Part shown: positions 1 to 5,983 of the stretch, piece after piece
Layout: the number at the start of each line of letters is the position of its first letter
Numbering within the stretch: position 1 is the stretch's first letter
Assembly (NCBI GenBank): GCA_018713005.1
Contig: DVFX01000103.1
Coordinates: forward strand, 1 to 21,472
Reading direction: 5' to 3'
Source of the DNA: Scatomorpha gallistercoris
Lineage (GTDB): Bacteria; Bacillota; Clostridia; Oscillospirales; Oscillospiraceae
DNA length: 21,472 bases
Notes under the pieces: model-generated
Told to the model about the DNA's origin: nothing
The model's input: only the letters and a program-made list of their open reading frames with translations
The model's database searches: none
Translations under genes and position numbers: made by a program

Positions 1-736
1 GCAGCCGTTCCTCAATTCTGCGCCAGTTGGCAAATTCCGAGCCCCGGTCGCAGGTAATTGTCTTGACCAGCTGGGGCGGGAAGGCAGACAACGCCGCGAC
101 AATGGCATTCTCCATGGTCTCCGCCCGCCGATCCGGCATCTTCACGGCAATGTAAAAGCGTGTTTTACGTTCCGCCAGGGTGGCAAAGCAGGCCCTGCTC
201 TTGCCCTGGCCGCTTACGACCGTATCCGCTTCCCAATGCCCGGCTTCTTTTCGGCTGTACACGGATTTGTCCCGTTTGCGGATGGACTTGCCCTTGCTGT
301 ATTTTCCGCGCGTTTCCTTGCTTCCATGGCTCTTACCCTTGCGCCGCAGCACTTTCAGGTTCCCATTCACAAGGTATTTCTCATAGATCCAGCGGTAAAT
401 AGTCCTCCAGCTGGGCATCTTCAGCTCGCACGGCGTGCAGGCTATTTGTTCCGGCGACCAGGTCGCCTTCAGATTCTCGTTTATGTACTCAATCACTTCC
501 TGAGAACGGAACATCCCGCGATGGCAATAGGAACGGCGCAGCAGATATTTCTTCTGGGCTGTGTGCGGGTAGTAGGTGGGGATGTCGTACATGTGGGTGC
601 AGTTGCGGCGGATCTCCCGCGACACCGTGCTGACGTTTCTGCTGATCAGCCGGGCGATCTCTCGGTAGCTCAGTCCGTCGACGTAATATTTTCGTATACA
701 AGAGCGCTCTTCTATGGTAAAATGATGGTAGTTCAT
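1..736 (-). CDS. IS30-family transposase, 3' end outside window
   Basis: Cut-and-paste DDE transposase. The 245 visible residues start at an ATG at 736 preceded by an AGGAGG site. An N-terminal helix-turn-helix lies at about residues 20-43 (GLSYREIARLI...STVSREIRR). The RNase-H-like catalytic core begins with the IS30 hallmark GHWEADTV, whose Asp171 is the first catalytic residue, and the second Asp is in CDRGSEF at residue 230. The third acidic residue lies beyond base 1, so I cannot tell whether the gene is intact. IS30 transposases are usually 300-400 residues, so roughly a third is missing from view. No frameshift or stop is seen in the visible part. The family assignment is secure; the exact IS name is not determinable here. 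Confidence 0.93.
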   Translation of the reverse strand, partial: MNYHHFTIEERSCIRKYYVDGLSYREIARLISRNVSTVSREIRRNCTHMYDIPTYYPHTAQKKYLLRRSYCHRGMFRSQEVIEYINENLKATWSPEQIACTPCELKMPSWRTIYRWIYEKYLVNGNLKVLRRKGKSHGSKETRGKYSKGKSIRKRDKSVYSRKEAGHWEADTVVSGQGKSRACFATLAERKTRFYIAVKMPDRRAETMENAIVAALSAFPPQLVKTITCDRGSEFANWRRIEERL

Positions 737-848
737 ACAGACCCCTCCTGGTGTCTTGGTTGTGTGGTTACTCCATTCTACCACGTGGGGCTCTGTATGA
801 ACTCTTTTATTCCCTTAAAAAGTGTTGCATTTGATAGTTTAATTCACC
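1..848 (-). mobile_element. IS30-family insertion sequence, one end only
   Basis: The transposase gene and its upstream leader form the 5' side of an insertion sequence. The outer end probably lies in the AT-rich stretch around 815-848, which contains GTGTTGCATTTGA, similar to what I recall of terminal repeats in Firmicute IS30 elements. The other terminal repeat is outside the window, so the boundary and target duplication cannot be fixed. The end given is approximate. Confidence 0.6.
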
Positions 849-856
849 TGGTTAAA

Positions 857-890
857 GAAACGGCTGTGCCGGTACCGGCACAGCCGTTTC
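857..890. terminator. 34-bp perfect palindrome, likely flavodoxin terminator
   Basis: Arms GAAACGGCTGTGCCG and CGGCACAGCCGTTTC flank a central GTAC that is itself palindromic. It sits 10 bases beyond the flavodoxin stop. On the plus strand it is followed by TAATTTTTTA; on the minus strand the stem is followed by TTTAACC. It can therefore end transcription from either side, most likely flavodoxin transcripts and readout from the adjacent insertion sequence. Confidence 0.7.
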
Positions 891-900
891 TAATTTTTTA

Positions 901-1323
901 TCAGGAGAGCGCCTTGCCCAGCGCCTCGCAGGACATTCTTGCTTCTGCGTCGGGCGCGTCGGCGCATATCACGCTGCCGCAGGCAAGCACAGCTCCGCAG
1001 CCCTTCGCTTCAGCCTCCCAAGAGCGCATCCACTCTCCGTCGCCCCAGCCGTAGGAGCCGAAGAGGGCTATCTTTTTGCCCTTGAGAGCCGGTTTGCAGG
1101 ACGAGAACATCGGCTCGAATTCGTCCTCCTCCAGCTGTTCGCTGCCCATGGCCGGGCAGCCAAAGGCGATAGCGTCGTATCCTGCTAACTTAACGGCGTC
1201 AAACTCTGAGCAGGTCATCAAATCAACATCCGCCCCGGCAGCTTTTGCTCCCTCAGCCACAGCGTTTGCCATTGCCTCAGTATTGCCTGTGCCGCTCCAA
1301 TATACAACTGCAATTTTACTCAT
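901..1323 (-). CDS. Short-chain flavodoxin
   Basis: Small FMN-binding electron carrier of 140 residues, typical of short-chain flavodoxins, which can replace ferredoxin when iron is scarce. The phosphate-binding loop SGTGNTEAM is at residues 10-18 after the first beta strand KIAVVYWS. The later segment GSYGWGDGEWM (89-99) forms the isoalloxazine-binding loop region. The start is an ATG with AAGAGGT upstream. It is the last gene of a three-gene operon after DUF3793 and DUF2325, 55 bases behind its neighbour. The operon promoter carries DtxR-like inverted repeats, which fits induction under iron limitation (inference). The protein is cytoplasmic and its redox partner is unknown. Confidence 0.92.
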   Translation of the reverse strand: MSKIAVVYWSGTGNTEAMANAVAEGAKAAGADVDLMTCSEFDAVKLAGYDAIAFGCPAMGSEQLEEDEFEPMFSSCKPALKGKKIALFGSYGWGDGEWMRSWEAEAKGCGAVLACGSVICADAPDAEARMSCEALGKALS

Positions 1324-1378
1324 ATTAGTACCTCTTTTCTTGCATACATAAATATTATTAAGCTGATATGCGCATATT

Positions 1379-1933
1379 TTACGCTGCTACAGCCAACTGG
1401 CGGACGCTGCGTCCTTTCTCCCACAGGCGCAAATATATCTCACTGCATTTGCGGTATGAAGTGAAGCGCCGCTCTGCGTCACGCTCATCACCGTAGACCT
1501 TCCAGTAGCCGGTAAGCTTGCTGTTTTTTCCGCCATATCGTATGAATCCCAGCACATCCGGCAAGGGATAGCCCAAAAACAATCCTATTTCGTGCGGAAA
1601 GCCCTCATCAGCTCCTAATCGCTCGCTCAGCTTGTCCAGCACGCTCACTGCCCCTCCGGTCTCGTAGCCGCAGCTCCTGAGCAGCGCACCCGCACCCGGG
1701 AGTGAAAGATCCCGCTCCAGTTGGGAAAGCCTGCCCAAATATATCAGTGCGCGCCCGTTTCTGTACCGCAGTGTGGTCAGTACCAGGCCTTTGGGGGCAA
1801 GCTCCAACTGCCACTCCCGCACCTGCCGGGCCAGCTCTGCCTCGTCGTCCTCAAACACGCCGAACAGCGTGCCGGTCTTGAGTGAGGCCAGAGTGGGGGC
1901 GCACTGTTCAACCAAGTATTTCTCAAGGCACAT
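1379..1933 (-). CDS. DUF3793 family protein
   Basis: The 184-residue soluble protein matches my knowledge of the DUF3793 family found in Clostridia, whose function is not established. Recognisable parts are the C-terminal GLFLGYPLPDVLGFIRYGGKNSK followed by a GYWKVYGD segment and an aromatic and basic tail. No signal peptide or membrane segment is visible. Its ATG overlaps the DUF2325 stop region (TGATATG), so the two are translationally coupled. I recall this family near feo iron-transport genes and flavodoxins, which agrees with the neighbours here. A role in iron or redox homeostasis is inference. Confidence 0.8.
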   Translation of the reverse strand: MCLEKYLVEQCAPTLASLKTGTLFGVFEDDEAELARQVREWQLELAPKGLVLTTLRYRNGRALIYLGRLSQLERDLSLPGAGALLRSCGYETGGAVSVLDKLSERLGADEGFPHEIGLFLGYPLPDVLGFIRYGGKNSKLTGYWKVYGDERDAERRFTSYRKCSEIYLRLWEKGRSVRQLAVAA

Positions 1934-1934
1934 A

Positions 1935-2222
1935 TCACACCGCCTTCGCGTATTCCTGCAGCGTGCTTCGGAGGGCCGTAGCGCTGCTGGTCATCACCCT
2001 GGCCACAGGCACTGAATTCTTCTTAGCCTCCTGAGTCACGCTGAGCACCATCTTGTGTGACACGGTATTTATAAAAAGTATCAGCAAATCCGGAGTCCCC
2101 AGCTTTTTCTTTAGCGAACCGTGCTCTTTGGTGAACACCTTGGCCTTGTAGCCATGTTCACGACAGATACTCTCGTACTGTCCCGCCATACGCTCGTTGC
2201 CGCCAACTATTACAACGCTCAT
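1935..2222 (-). CDS. DUF2325 family protein
   Basis: A small 95-residue protein with a Rossmann-like beginning (SVVIVGGNERM) followed by alternating strands and helices, as in DUF2325. Function is unknown. I place the start at 2222 rather than at an upstream in-frame start (2246), because GGAAGGG sits six bases before this ATG and homologues begin with the VVIVGG strand. It is the first gene of the operon with DUF3793 and flavodoxin. The 5' untranslated region is about 95 bases and carries two inverted repeats likely to be operators. No cysteines or metal-binding motifs are evident apart from one Cys in SICREHG. Confidence 0.82.
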   Translation of the reverse strand: MSVVIVGGNERMAGQYESICREHGYKAKVFTKEHGSLKKKLGTPDLLILFINTVSHKMVLSVTQEAKKNSVPVARVMTSSATALRSTLQEYAKAV

Positions 2223-2251
2223 GGTCCCTTCCTTTCTTATTTTCATTCTTG

Positions 2252-2269
2252 AGTTAGTTTAATCTAACT
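2252..2269. promoter_or_regulatory. Candidate DtxR-like operator 1
   Basis: An imperfect 18-bp dyad, AGTTAG-TTTAAT-CTAACT, with one mismatched pair near the centre. It contains the TTAG...CTAA half-sites typical of DtxR/IdeR/MntR-type operators. It lies between the promoter and the DUF2325 start, about 47-65 bases after the predicted transcription start. Confidence 0.5.
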
Positions 2270-2282
2270 ATCAGCCAATTTT

Positions 2283-2311
2283 TTAGACGCCGCTTAGTTA
2301 GTTGCGTCTAA
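2283..2311. promoter_or_regulatory. Candidate operator 2: TTAGACGC inverted repeat
   Basis: Perfect 8-bp arms TTAGACGC and GCGTCTAA flank a 13-base spacer that itself contains TTAGTTAG. The site starts about five bases downstream of the predicted start point. It could be a repressor operator, or a leader RNA hairpin. Confidence 0.5.
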
Positions 2312-2322
2312 TTTACATGATG

Positions 2323-2351
2323 ATTATACTGTACCTTTACCGCTTCGTCAA
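2323..2351 (-). promoter_or_regulatory. Sigma-A promoter for DUF2325-DUF3793-flavodoxin
   Basis: Reading the minus strand: TTGACG (2351-2346), a 17-base spacer and a perfect TATAAT (2328-2323). Only one -35 base deviates from consensus. A promoter this strong implies control by repression, consistent with the two inverted repeats just downstream. Confidence 0.85.
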
Positions 2352-2381
2352 GTATTTTATGAATCCGGAGCCAAATTTTTT

Positions 2382-2404
2382 CGGCCCGGATTTAAACCGG
2401 GCCG
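2382..2404. terminator. GC-rich hairpin after glycosyltransferase gene
   Basis: Perfect 8-bp arms CGGCCCGG and CCGGGCCG flank a 7-base AT loop, directly after the glycosyltransferase stop. On the minus strand it is followed by A residues rather than a U-run, so it is not a canonical intrinsic terminator. It may instead protect the mRNA end. Confidence 0.4.
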
Positions 2405-2410
2405 GTAATC

Positions 2411-3490
2411 TTATTTTAAGCTCTCCTGCATGATTTCAATATTTCTGGCTATCCTCTCATCTTTGGGCGACAGTTTCTGCGCCGTTTTGGCGGCGTCCAC
2501 GGCTTCAGACGGGCGTCCGGTGTAATACAGGCCCAGGGAAAGCAAATCCCAAGGCATGCTTCCCCAAGCCTCCGCCTCGCATATATATGTACGCGGCCGC
2601 TCAGTGATTTTAAGCGCGTCGCGGCACAACGCAGCTACCGCGTCCCAGTTGCGCTCCTCGTACATGCGTTCCGCCAGCTCAAGGTACGGCTCACGCAGGT
2701 GCGGCGCTTCGGCCACTGCGCGAATCAGCCAGCGCTTGGCCTCGCCCATATCCCCCTTTGCCGCATAACAGCGCGCAATGTAGCGCATGGAGGCGCAGCG
2801 CTCGTCGCGCCACGTCGCCTTGGGCAGCAGCAGGTGGCGCTTCAGAGTTATTATAGCCTCATCCCACATGCTGTGGAAATAGTATTCGCGGCCCAGGTAG
2901 TGCATATTCCGGTCATCATCCGGCTCCTCCAGCACCGACTGCTCGAGCAGAGGTAAATACTGTGACCTTGACTTGCTGTTGTCGGCACGGTGATCAAGCT
3001 GCATGCCTTCAACATACACCTTCCCGCCTTCCTTCCCCTCCCCTACCCACGACAACACCTCGTGCACCGGATGCGTCCACACATACCCGTGCCTTGAATG
3101 GGCTTTCTCGGTCCAGAATACATAGCCTTCGCTGCCGTCCGGATTGAAATTCCATGTATATCTATACGCAGCGCGTGTCGTACCAGGCTTCCACGCCTCC
3201 TCGAGCAGCCTGCGCCACCCCGGGTGGAAGTATTCGTCAATGTCTGTGCAAACGCAGATATCCGCATCGTCCGGCACGAGCTCCAGGGAGCGGTTGCGCG
3301 CAGTGTCAAACCTCCATGGAGAGATCGTCTCCACCGTCACCTGCGCCCCCCTGGCCCGCAGCAGTGCTGCAGTGTCGTCGGCAGAACCGGTATCCAGTAC
3401 ATACACACTGTCGGCCTCACGCATTGAGTCCATCCATCTGTCTACAAACTTGCTTTCGTTCTTGCAAATGGCGTAAACGCAAACTATCAT
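2411..3490 (-). CDS. Family 2 glycosyltransferase with C-terminal TPR-like helices
   Basis: 359 residues. The N-terminal GT-A fold starts with VCVYAICKNESKFVDRWM and VLDTGSADDT (residues about 3-40), the nucleotide-sugar binding signature of GT2 enzymes. The metal-binding DxD motif is TDIDEYF (Asp83-Ile-Asp85). The C-terminal half (about 190-350) is a series of amphipathic helix pairs resembling TPRs (NMHYLGREYYFHSM..., MRYIARCYAAKGD...), common in glycan-modifying GT2 proteins. No membrane segment is visible, so it should be cytoplasmic. The start has a GGAGG site. It lies 51 bases downstream of the threonine-rich collagen-like gene on the same strand, which suggests that protein as substrate (inference). 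The sugar donor cannot be read from sequence. Confidence 0.88.
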   Translation of the reverse strand: MIVCVYAICKNESKFVDRWMDSMREADSVYVLDTGSADDTAALLRARGAQVTVETISPWRFDTARNRSLELVPDDADICVCTDIDEYFHPGWRRLLEEAWKPGTTRAAYRYTWNFNPDGSEGYVFWTEKAHSRHGYVWTHPVHEVLSWVGEGKEGGKVYVEGMQLDHRADNSKSRSQYLPLLEQSVLEEPDDDRNMHYLGREYYFHSMWDEAIITLKRHLLLPKATWRDERCASMRYIARCYAAKGDMGEAKRWLIRAVAEAPHLREPYLELAERMYEERNWDAVAALCRDALKITERPRTYICEAEAWGSMPWDLLSLGLYYTGRPSEAVDAAKTAQKLSPKDERIARNIEIMQESLK

Positions 3491-3510
3491 AGTAGCCTCC
3501 AGCTATGTGC

Positions 3511-3533
3511 GAGGACGGCCATTGGCCGTCCTC
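3511..3533 (-). promoter_or_regulatory. Intergenic hairpin between collagen-like gene and glycosyltransferase
   Basis: Perfect 10-bp arms GAGGACGGCC and GGCCGTCCTC with a 3-base loop, located 8 bases past the collagen-like stop. No U-run follows on the minus strand. It probably attenuates or stabilises the upstream mRNA rather than separating the two genes completely. Confidence 0.55.
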
Positions 3534-3541
3534 TTAATGTG

Positions 3542-4681
3542 TCAGGTTGCCAGCAGGCCTGCCGTCCTCATATTGGCCAGCAGCTGATTAAACTGGGTAA
3601 CAATGTCGGACGTACCGGTTGCGTCGTTTACCGCCGCCGCAGGGGTAATAGTGGCGCTGGGTCCCGTCGGCCCGGTCGGGCCGGTTGGGCCTTCATTGCC
3701 CTGCGCTCCAGCGGGGCCGGTCGGGCCGGTAGGCCCTTCGGCTCCCTGCGTACCGGCCGTACCCTGCGGCCCGGTTGGGCCGGTCGGCCCCTCGGCGCCC
3801 TGCGTACCGGCTGCACCCTGCGGCCCAGTCGGGCCGGTGGGGCCTTCATTGCCCTGCGCTCCGGCGGGGCCGGTCGGGCCGGTAGGCCCTTCAGCTCCCT
3901 GCGTACCGGCCGTACCCTGCGGCCCGGTCGGCCCGGTCGGGCCGGTAGCGCCGGTGGGGCCGGTTCCGCTGGGGCCTGTCGGCCCAGTCGGGCCGGTGGG
4001 GCCGGTAGCACCCGTAGCGCCGGTCGGCCCGGTTCCGCTGGGGCCTGTCGGCCCAGTCGGGCCGGTGGGTCCGGTAGCGCCCGTAGCGCCGGTCGGCCCG
4101 GTTCCGCTGGGGCCTGTCGGCCCAGTCGGGCCGGTGGGGCCGGTAGCGCCCGTGGCGCCGGTCGGCCCGGTTCCACTGGGGCCTGTCGGCCCAGTCGGGC
4201 CGGTAGGACCGGTTGCTCCTACGGAACCCGCAGTTCCGGACGCACCGGTCGGGCCTGTCGGCCCTGTAGCACCGGTAGGTCCGGCAACAGTTACCAGGCT
4301 GTAGTCCGGGCTGAAGCCCGGGATACCGGTTGGGTCGTTCACGTTGGCTACATAAAGCCCTCCGTTGTAAAAAACGAAGTCGCCCTCGGCATAGCGTGTG
4401 TCTGGCGTGAACTGCTGCACGGTCTCAAGCCCCTGGCCGGTTGGCCCTGTAGGCCCGGTCGGGCCGGTCGGACCGGTTGGGCCGGTGGGCCCCGTCGGGC
4501 CCGTGACGCCGCAGCCCGGCATTATAGGACGGCAGGGGCTGCAAAAGTCGCAGCCCTTGAATACATTCATTCCACAGTTGTCGGCACTACCGCATCCGCA
4601 GTTTTTGCTGCCTGCGCTGTTGGAACTATCGCTGCATGTACCGGAGTTATTGCCCCGGCACTGATTAAAGCATCTTGGCAT
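3542..4681 (-). CDS. Collagen-like (exosporium-type) surface protein, GPT repeats
   Basis: 379 residues in several segments. A cysteine-rich N-terminus (10 Cys between residues 4 and 57) comes first, then seven GPT triplets (61-81). Next is a non-collagen insert (84-133, YAEGDFVFYNGGLYVANVNDP) resembling a CBM5/12-type carbohydrate-binding module. A long Gly-X-Y tract follows (134-342), and the C-terminal cap (343-379) ends VVNDATGTSDIVTQFNQLL-like. This layout matches BclA-related exosporium filament proteins of spore formers, although the N-terminal Cys cluster replaces the usual BclA targeting leader. Threonine in the Y position is a known O-glycosylation site in such proteins. The start is ATG with AAGGGAG upstream. 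No signal peptide is visible, as expected for a mother-cell spore protein. Spore localisation is inference. Confidence 0.88.
   Translation of the reverse strand: MPRCFNQCRGNNSGTCSDSSNSAGSKNCGCGSADNCGMNVFKGCDFCSPCRPIMPGCGVTGPTGPTGPTGPTGPTGPTGPTGQGLETVQQFTPDTRYAEGDFVFYNGGLYVANVNDPTGIPGFSPDYSLVTVAGPTGATGPTGPTGASGTAGSVGATGPTGPTGPTGPSGTGPTGATGATGPTGPTGPTGPSGTGPTGATGATGPTGPTGPTGPSGTGPTGATGATGPTGPTGPTGPSGTGPTGATGPTGPTGPQGTAGTQGAEGPTGPTGPAGAQGNEGPTGPTGPQGAAGTQGAEGPTGPTGPQGTAGTQGAEGPTGPTGPAGAQGNEGPTGPTGPTGPSATITPAAAVNDATGTSDIVTQFNQLLANMRTAGLLAT
3962..4237. repeat. Four tandem 69-bp repeats inside collagen-like gene
   Basis: Near-identical units begin at 3962, 4031, 4100 and 4169, exactly 69 bases apart. 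Each encodes seven Gly-X-Y triplets plus an extra Gly-Thr that breaks the triplet register (GPSGTGPTG). The fourth unit is the most diverged. Identity at wobble positions points to recent expansion, so copy number is likely variable between strains. Confidence 0.9.
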
Positions 4682-4739
4682 TTGCTTACTCCCTTCACCA
4701 TGGTTTCAGAGCCGCGGGCAGATACCCCGCAAGCAGTAC

Positions 4740-4747
4740 ATAGTATG
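4740..4747 (-). promoter_or_regulatory. Possible sporulation-sigma -10 (CATACTAT) of collagen-like gene
   Basis: CATACTAT on the minus strand matches the -10 class CATAnnnT / CATACTA used by sporulation sigma factors E, K and G. It is 58 bases upstream of the collagen-like start, after the preceding terminator. No convincing -35 is seen, so this is tentative. Confidence 0.25.
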
Positions 4748-4774
4748 CCGGGGGTGCGAAGTTTGCCAACGTGC

Positions 4775-4807
4775 AAAAGCGCCGCCGGATTCACCGGCGG
4801 CGCTTTT
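4775..4807. terminator. Intrinsic terminator, bidirectional
   Basis: Perfect 14-bp arms AAAAGCGCCGCCGG and CCGGCGGCGCTTTT with a 5-base loop, 12 bases beyond the phosphate acyltransferase stop. Both strands end in a T-run. It separates that gene from the collagen-like gene. Confidence 0.92.
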
Positions 4808-4818
4808 ATACCGCGTAT

Positions 4819-5763
4819 TCAGATTCCTTGCAGCTCGTGGTGAGTCTGCTTGCGCCATGCGTCCAGGACTGCGCAGAATACTATGGAGAGATAGGTCTCC
4901 TCCTCATCAGCGCTGCGGCTGGTGAGCGCGATGGGGACGCGAGCGCCCACAACAGCGCCGCAAGTCACCGCATGGGCGTGAATCAGCCAGCTCTTTACAA
5001 GGACGTTTGCCGTCGAAAGGTCCGGGGCGATGATGCCATCGAAGCCTCCGCCCGACCACGGGCAGCTGTAGTCTTTGAGCCTGGCCGCCTCTTTGCTGAG
5101 AATCAGGTCGTAGGAAATCGGGCCCCAAAGCTCGCAGTCCGCAAAGGGCTTCTGCTTCTGCTCCGCCACAAGGCGCTGAGCCTCGACAGTGTCCTGCATG
5201 TGGAACGTGACCTTTTCCACCAGGCTTAGCAGCGCCAGCTTCGGGTTTTCATAACCGAAGGCCTTCAGCGCATCAGCAGTATTTCGGATAATCTCACGCT
5301 TCTGCGACATATTCGGGTGGATTATGACCGTCATATCGCTCAGCGCGAGAAGCTTGGGATACTCCGGCAGGCTCGCCAGGGAAACGTGGCTCATCAGGCG
5401 CTCCGTGCGCAGATGGTTAGACTTGTCCAGCACCGGCATGAGGAAATCTCGCGTCGTGATGTTGCCTCGCATCAGCACGTCGCCGTCGCCGGAGTTTATA
5501 ATATCTATCGCCGCCTGAGTTATGTTGTGTCCCGGCGGCGTGTCTACCATTGTATACGGCTCTCGCTCGAGTCCGAAGCGCTCCAGGACCGTAATTGTCC
5601 GCGCCCGGTCGCCGACAAGCACCGGCTGCGCTATGCCCTTCTCCTGGGCGGCAAACAGGCCCCGTATCATATTCTCGCCGTCCGAACCTGCCAATATGAC
5701 GCGCATGGGGCGCGACATCTTCGGCACGCGCTCCAGTATGCCTTCAAAGTTTTCAAGCTCCAT
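4819..5763 (-). CDS. Phosphate acetyl/butyryltransferase-family protein
   Basis: 314 residues in the PTA/PTB fold, close to the roughly 300 residues of Ptb enzymes, which exchange CoA for phosphate on acyl groups. The diagnostic C-terminal region is present: FDGIIAPDLSTANVLVKSW, then GAVVGARVPIALTSRSADEEETYLSI, equivalent to the phosphate/CoA site of phosphate butyryltransferases. I chose the ATG at 5763 because AAAAGGAG precedes it at good spacing; the longer upstream reading has no ribosome site. No butyrate or acetate kinase gene is adjacent, and the gene stands alone between its own promoter and terminator. Substrate (acetyl, butyryl or other acyl) cannot be decided. Confidence 0.85.
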   Translation of the reverse strand: MELENFEGILERVPKMSRPMRVILAGSDGENMIRGLFAAQEKGIAQPVLVGDRARTITVLERFGLEREPYTMVDTPPGHNITQAAIDIINSGDGDVLMRGNITTRDFLMPVLDKSNHLRTERLMSHVSLASLPEYPKLLALSDMTVIIHPNMSQKREIIRNTADALKAFGYENPKLALLSLVEKVTFHMQDTVEAQRLVAEQKQKPFADCELWGPISYDLILSKEAARLKDYSCPWSGGGFDGIIAPDLSTANVLVKSWLIHAHAVTCGAVVGARVPIALTSRSADEEETYLSIVFCAVLDAWRKQTHHELQGI

Positions 5764-5811
5764 ACTTACAGCTCCTTTTAGCAATGTCGCCGGTGGGCGC
5801 AATCTACTGTA

Positions 5812-5840
5812 AGTATAAACTATAATTCAGCCGTATACAA
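5812..5840 (-). promoter_or_regulatory. Promoter of phosphate acyltransferase gene
   Basis: Minus strand TTGTAT (5840-5835), 17-base spacer, TATACT (5817-5812). The distance to the start codon is about 48 bases. The rest of the 220-base gap to mltG holds only the mltG terminator. Confidence 0.6.
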
Positions 5841-5932
5841 GTATATTTTTTGTGAAACAAGCTGATTCCAGCGCAAAGCTCAACTTGGCGCATCAAATTG
5901 CATTGCAGAGCCCGACGCGGCGCGAATCTGCA

Positions 5933-5968
5933 AAAAAGCAGCAGCCGAATTTAAGGCTGCTGCTTTTT
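5933..5968. terminator. Intrinsic terminator after mltG
   Basis: Perfect 14-bp arms AAAAAGCAGCAGCC and GGCTGCTGCTTTTT with an 8-base loop, 15 bases past the mltG stop. It is symmetrical and can work in both directions. Confidence 0.9.
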
Positions 5969-5983
5969 CATTTGTAATACTTC

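Noticed and set aside
236..1054. Plus-strand 272-residue frame over the IS30 region
   Set aside because: Runs antisense through the transposase, the terminator palindrome and the flavodoxin; low-complexity translation.
3660..4510. CRISPR-like tandem repetition
   Set aside because: Repeats are contiguous coding triplets without unique spacers; they belong to the collagen-like gene.
3539..4843. Long plus-strand open frames rich in GPV or Arg/Gly through the collagen region
   Set aside because: They are antisense shadows of the Gly-X-Y repeats: the GC-rich repeat DNA lacks stops in all frames. No ribosome site fits and the minus-strand protein is clearly real.
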